From assembly GCA_016719605.1 (NCBI GenBank), contig JADJYW010000003.1, positions 372,001-436,000 of the forward strand: DNA of 64,000 nucleotides. The letters run 5' to 3'. The DNA comes from Lewinellaceae bacterium. Its GTDB lineage: Bacteria; Bacteroidota; Bacteroidia; Chitinophagales; Saprospiraceae. A model generated the notes under the pieces. That model made no database searches. It saw only the letters and a program-made list of their open reading frames with translations, and was not told where the DNA came from. The position numbers and the translations under genes were made by a program. Below, piece by piece: positions 61,674 through 64,000 of the stretch; within the stretch, counting starts at the first letter, position 1, and each line of letters opens with the position of its first letter.

Positions 61674-64000
61674 ATGAAGATCATCCCGTCGCTCGTATGT
61701 CTTCGGGCATACCCCCGCAAACTGCTACAGGTTTCCAGCAGTTTTTCCCTTTTGTGGCTGATTGCCTCCGCCAATTTGCACGGCCAAACCTGCAATGACC
61801 TGTCCCTTATTTCCCTTGACGAAGATTGTACCGTTGAAATCACACCCGACATGGTGCTGGAGGGCATCCCGAATGATGCCTCGTATACCGTCCGGCTGAC
61901 AACCCTCGCCGGAGCACCTATCCTCAATGTACTCACGGCAGCCCACCTCGGCGACACCATCCGGGCCACTGTGACGGACACCCTCACCGGCAATTCCTGC
62001 TGGGGTTTGCTCGTGGCATTCGACCAACTCGCGCCGATGCTGACGTGCACCGACCTTTCGTTGCCTTGTGCCTTGCCGAATACTTCGCCCGCCTTTTTAG
62101 CCAATACCCTTGGCCTCTCCAATGCCTACCCCGCCGTAGTGGAAAACTGTGGCACATACGACCTGACATATCTGGACACCTGGTTCGACCTTGGCTGTGC
62201 CGATGCGCAGGACCGCAGCGCCTACATCCAGCGCATCTGGACGGCAGTGGACGCCGCCGGCAACCAGGCCACCTGCAACCAACGGCTGAACCTGTACCGC
62301 GTACATGCCGCCGATGTGCTTTTGCCCGCCGATACGGCAGTCGGTTGCGCCAATCCGGCCACCGACCCTGTGTTCACCGGACAACCTTATTTTCAGGCGT
62401 TTGGCAGGACATTTCCCTTGTTTTCCACACCCACGGCCTGCGAATTACACATCGGCTACCAGGATCAGATTTTGCCCCTGTGCGGCGGTGTTTACACCAT
62501 CCTGCGCACCTGGACGGTGTTCGACGATTGCCTGCCGGGCGGGCCGGGAAATCCGCGCTTCAGCATCCAGGCGATTGCCGTGCAGGACAAGGCCGGGCCG
62601 GTTTTTCAATGCCCCAAGGATACGCTTGTCTCCACCGATCCATTCCAGTGCAACCGCACACTCGACCTGCCCGATGTGGTATTGTACGATGTCTGTTCGG
62701 GCGTAACGGGCCTGGAGGCCAAATGGACGGTGGGCGGGCAAACCTACACCCTGCCCGGTTCGTTGTCCGATTTTCCGGGAAACAATCCCTGGCACCCCGA
62801 CACTCTTAGCGTGCTGGAATTTGCCCCCAACCTGCCTGCCGGGGAAGTAATTCCGTTCACCTACACCGCCACAGACAACTGCGGCAACACCAGTACCTGC
62901 TCGTTCCGGGTGACCGTAGCAGACGGCGTCGCTCCCTTTCCTGTTTGCGACGAATTTACGCAGGTGAGCATCGGCCTGTCGGGCGAAGCACTCGTGTTTG
63001 CCGGCACTTTCAACGATGGTTCTTACGACAACTGCTCGACCGTGCGCTTTAAAGCCCGCCGGGCCGAAGCGGGCGATTGCCAGCCGAACGATATGTTTTT
63101 TGACCAGGTAAACTTTTGCTGCGCCGATGTTGGTAAAACCATCACGGTCATCCTGCGCGTGTACGATGTGCAGCCCGAGGCCGGCGCAGTCAGCCTGACC
63201 GCCAACGAGGCGCACGCCGCCAACTGTGAAGTGCAAGTGCTGGTGGATGACAAAATAAAACCGCACTGTACACCTCCGGCGCATACGACCGTTTCCTGCC
63301 AGAGTTTCGACCCGTACCTCATATCCCACGGGATGCCTGTATTCACCGACAACTGCTGCATAGACACCGCATACGAGCTGGCGCCCAACTACGCCCTTTT
63401 TGACACGTTGTGCAACCGCGGCACTATCACGCGCACGTTTCGCGCCTACGATTGCAACGGCCAGAGCAGCAAGTGTACCCAACGGATAGTCGTCTTTTAC
63501 ACACAACAGTATGCCATCAAATTTCCGGACGATGTACTGGTGAGCGACTGCGACACGACGGGCGTGTACAGCGCCGAACCAGAGATATTCGGTAATTTTT
63601 GCGAACAGATCGGCATCTCCTACCACGATGACGTGAACTCCGCCGGCCTGCTTTCCTGCTACTGGATCGAACGGTACTGGCGGGTGGTCAACTGGTGCCA
63701 GTACAATCCCAATCTGCCACTTGTTGAAGTGCCCAACCCCAACCCCTCGATCAATCCGCTGGATCTCCTGAACATGCCCGGCCCCATGGTAGCCCCGGCC
63801 GGCTACCAACCGGCGCCTACGTTGCGCCGCGTCAGCGCCAACGACCCGATGCCCACGGACTTCAGCACGTTTTGGAGCCCCTTTGCCAACGGCTACACCT
63901 ACCGCCAGACCATTATCGTGCGGGACAAGGAACCGCCCAAGTTTCGCGGTTGTCCCGACCTGAACGGCCCGGTGGAAATGTGCGACCACACCACCAACGA
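61674..64000 (+). CDS. Large secreted HYR/Ig-like repeat protein (5' part)
   Basis: The gene starts at 61674 and is open to the window end (at least 775 residues). The N-terminus has a long signal segment (FSLLWLIASANLHGQ). The rest is a chain of cysteine-rich Ig/HYR-like units: DCTVEITPDMVLEGIP, DLGCADAQDRSAYIQRIWTAVD, VQDKAGPVFQCP, TATDNCGNTSTCSFRVTVAD, KFPDDVLVSDCDTTG and VRDKEPPKFRGCPD. Such giant Saprospiraceae proteins usually end in a T9SS type B domain. It probably acts in adhesion or as surface layer. Substrate unknown. Confidence 0.82.
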   Translation, partial: MKIIPSLVCLRAYPRKLLQVSSSFSLLWLIASANLHGQTCNDLSLISLDEDCTVEITPDMVLEGIPNDASYTVRLTTLAGAPILNVLTAAHLGDTIRATVTDTLTGNSCWGLLVAFDQLAPMLTCTDLSLPCALPNTSPAFLANTLGLSNAYPAVVENCGTYDLTYLDTWFDLGCADAQDRSAYIQRIWTAVDAAGNQATCNQRLNLYRVHAADVLLPADTAVGCANPATDPVFTGQPYFQAFGRTFPLFSTPTACELHIGYQDQILPLCGGVYTILRTWTVFDDCLPGGPGNPRFSIQAIAVQDKAGPVFQCPKDTLVSTDPFQCNRTLDLPDVVLYDVCSGVTGLEAKWTVGGQTYTLPGSLSDFPGNNPWHPDTLSVLEFAPNLPAGEVIPFTYTATDNCGNTSTCSFRVTVADGVAPFPVCDEFTQVSIGLSGEALVFAGTFNDGSYDNCSTVRFKARRAEAGDCQPNDMFFDQVNFCCADVGKTITVILRVYDVQPEAGAVSLTANEAHAANCEVQVLVDDKIKPHCTPPAHTTVSCQSFDPYLISHGMPVFTDNCCIDTAYELAPNYALFDTLCNRGTITRTFRAYDCNGQSSKCTQRIVVFYTQQYAIKFPDDVLVSDCDTTGVYSAEPEIFGNFCEQIGISYHDDVNSAGLLSCYWIERYWRVVNWCQYNPNLPLVEVPNPNPSINPLDLLNMPGPMVAPAGYQPAPTLRRVSANDPMPTDFSTFWSPFANGYTYRQTIIVRDKEPPKFRGCPDLNGPVEMCDHTTN

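Noticed and set aside
61480..61677. 65-codon plus-strand open frame before the large secreted gene
   Set aside because: Hydrophobic but overlaps the next start, has no leader, and contains the -7 box of that gene.
62445..63989. 514-codon open frame antisense to the large HYR-like gene
   Set aside because: The plus-strand frame encodes clear Ig/HYR motifs with a signal peptide, while the antisense translation matches nothing and has no promoter.

Overview
The window reads as a chromosomal segment of a Bacteroidota bacterium, most likely a Saprospiraceae-type organism (Haliscomenobacter/Lewinella relatives). The signs are type IX secretion (T9SS) sorting domains of type A and type B, SprB-like repeats, dockerin-like repeats, a SusC/SusD pair, lipoproteins with short lipoboxes, and many promoter -7 boxes of the Bacteroidetes form TAnnTTTG instead of sigma70 hexamers.

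Layout. 1-6.7 kb: the end of a large SprB/T9SS type B surface protein, a small palindromic MITE-like element, a secreted hypothetical protein, rmuC and a 1145-residue VPS10/BNR-repeat T9SS protein. 6.7-11.0 kb, minus strand: an operon of a PASTA protein, a rhodanese, an M43-like metalloprotease lipoprotein, a polytopic membrane protein and a small lipoprotein. 11.15 kb: a family 2 glycosyltransferase. 11.9-41.6 kb: a complete pectin utilisation locus. 41.7-47.7 kb: tRNA-Glu, an ECF sigma factor with a membrane partner, then purL, a TlpA-like thioredoxin and an alpha/alpha-toroid-like protein. 47.8-50.9 kb: a large protein with an N-terminal TIR-like domain. 51-58.4 kb: tRNA-Arg, an acyltransferase, a 33-residue lipoprotein, an AP2-domain protein, MiaE, a TrmH-like methyltransferase, aspartate kinase and a TonB-dependent receptor. 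58.6-64 kb: ruvB, a secreted thioredoxin/dockerin T9SS protein, and the start of a large HYR-like secreted protein cut by the window edge.

The pectin locus forms two divergent operons around a LacI-family regulator. The plus-strand operon encodes SusC, SusD, a SusE/F-like lipoprotein and two pectate lyase lipoproteins. The minus-strand operon of 13 genes encodes KduD, KduI, a CE12-GH28 fusion, a GH105 fusion, UxaB, UxaA, UxaC, KdgK, KdgA, an ExuT-type transporter, a GH43-esterase fusion and two pectin methylesterases. Together they can demethylate, cleave, import and catabolise both galacturonate and unsaturated uronate to pyruvate plus glyceraldehyde-3-phosphate. An identical 29-bp sequence containing the palindrome CGGGAACGTTCCCG sits in front of both operons in the same orientation relative to each, and is the likely operator.

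Two cautions and leads cut across the window. First, at least eight single-base frameshifts break otherwise well-conserved genes (rmuC, uxaA, a pectate lyase, the TIR gene twice, ruvB, the thioredoxin/dockerin gene twice). About half are in homopolymer runs of four or more bases. This looks like uncorrected sequencing error and not gene decay. Second, several start codons are preceded within about ten bases by short tandem repeats of 7-9 bp, always G-poor on the coding strand, which look like a shared kind of translation leader.
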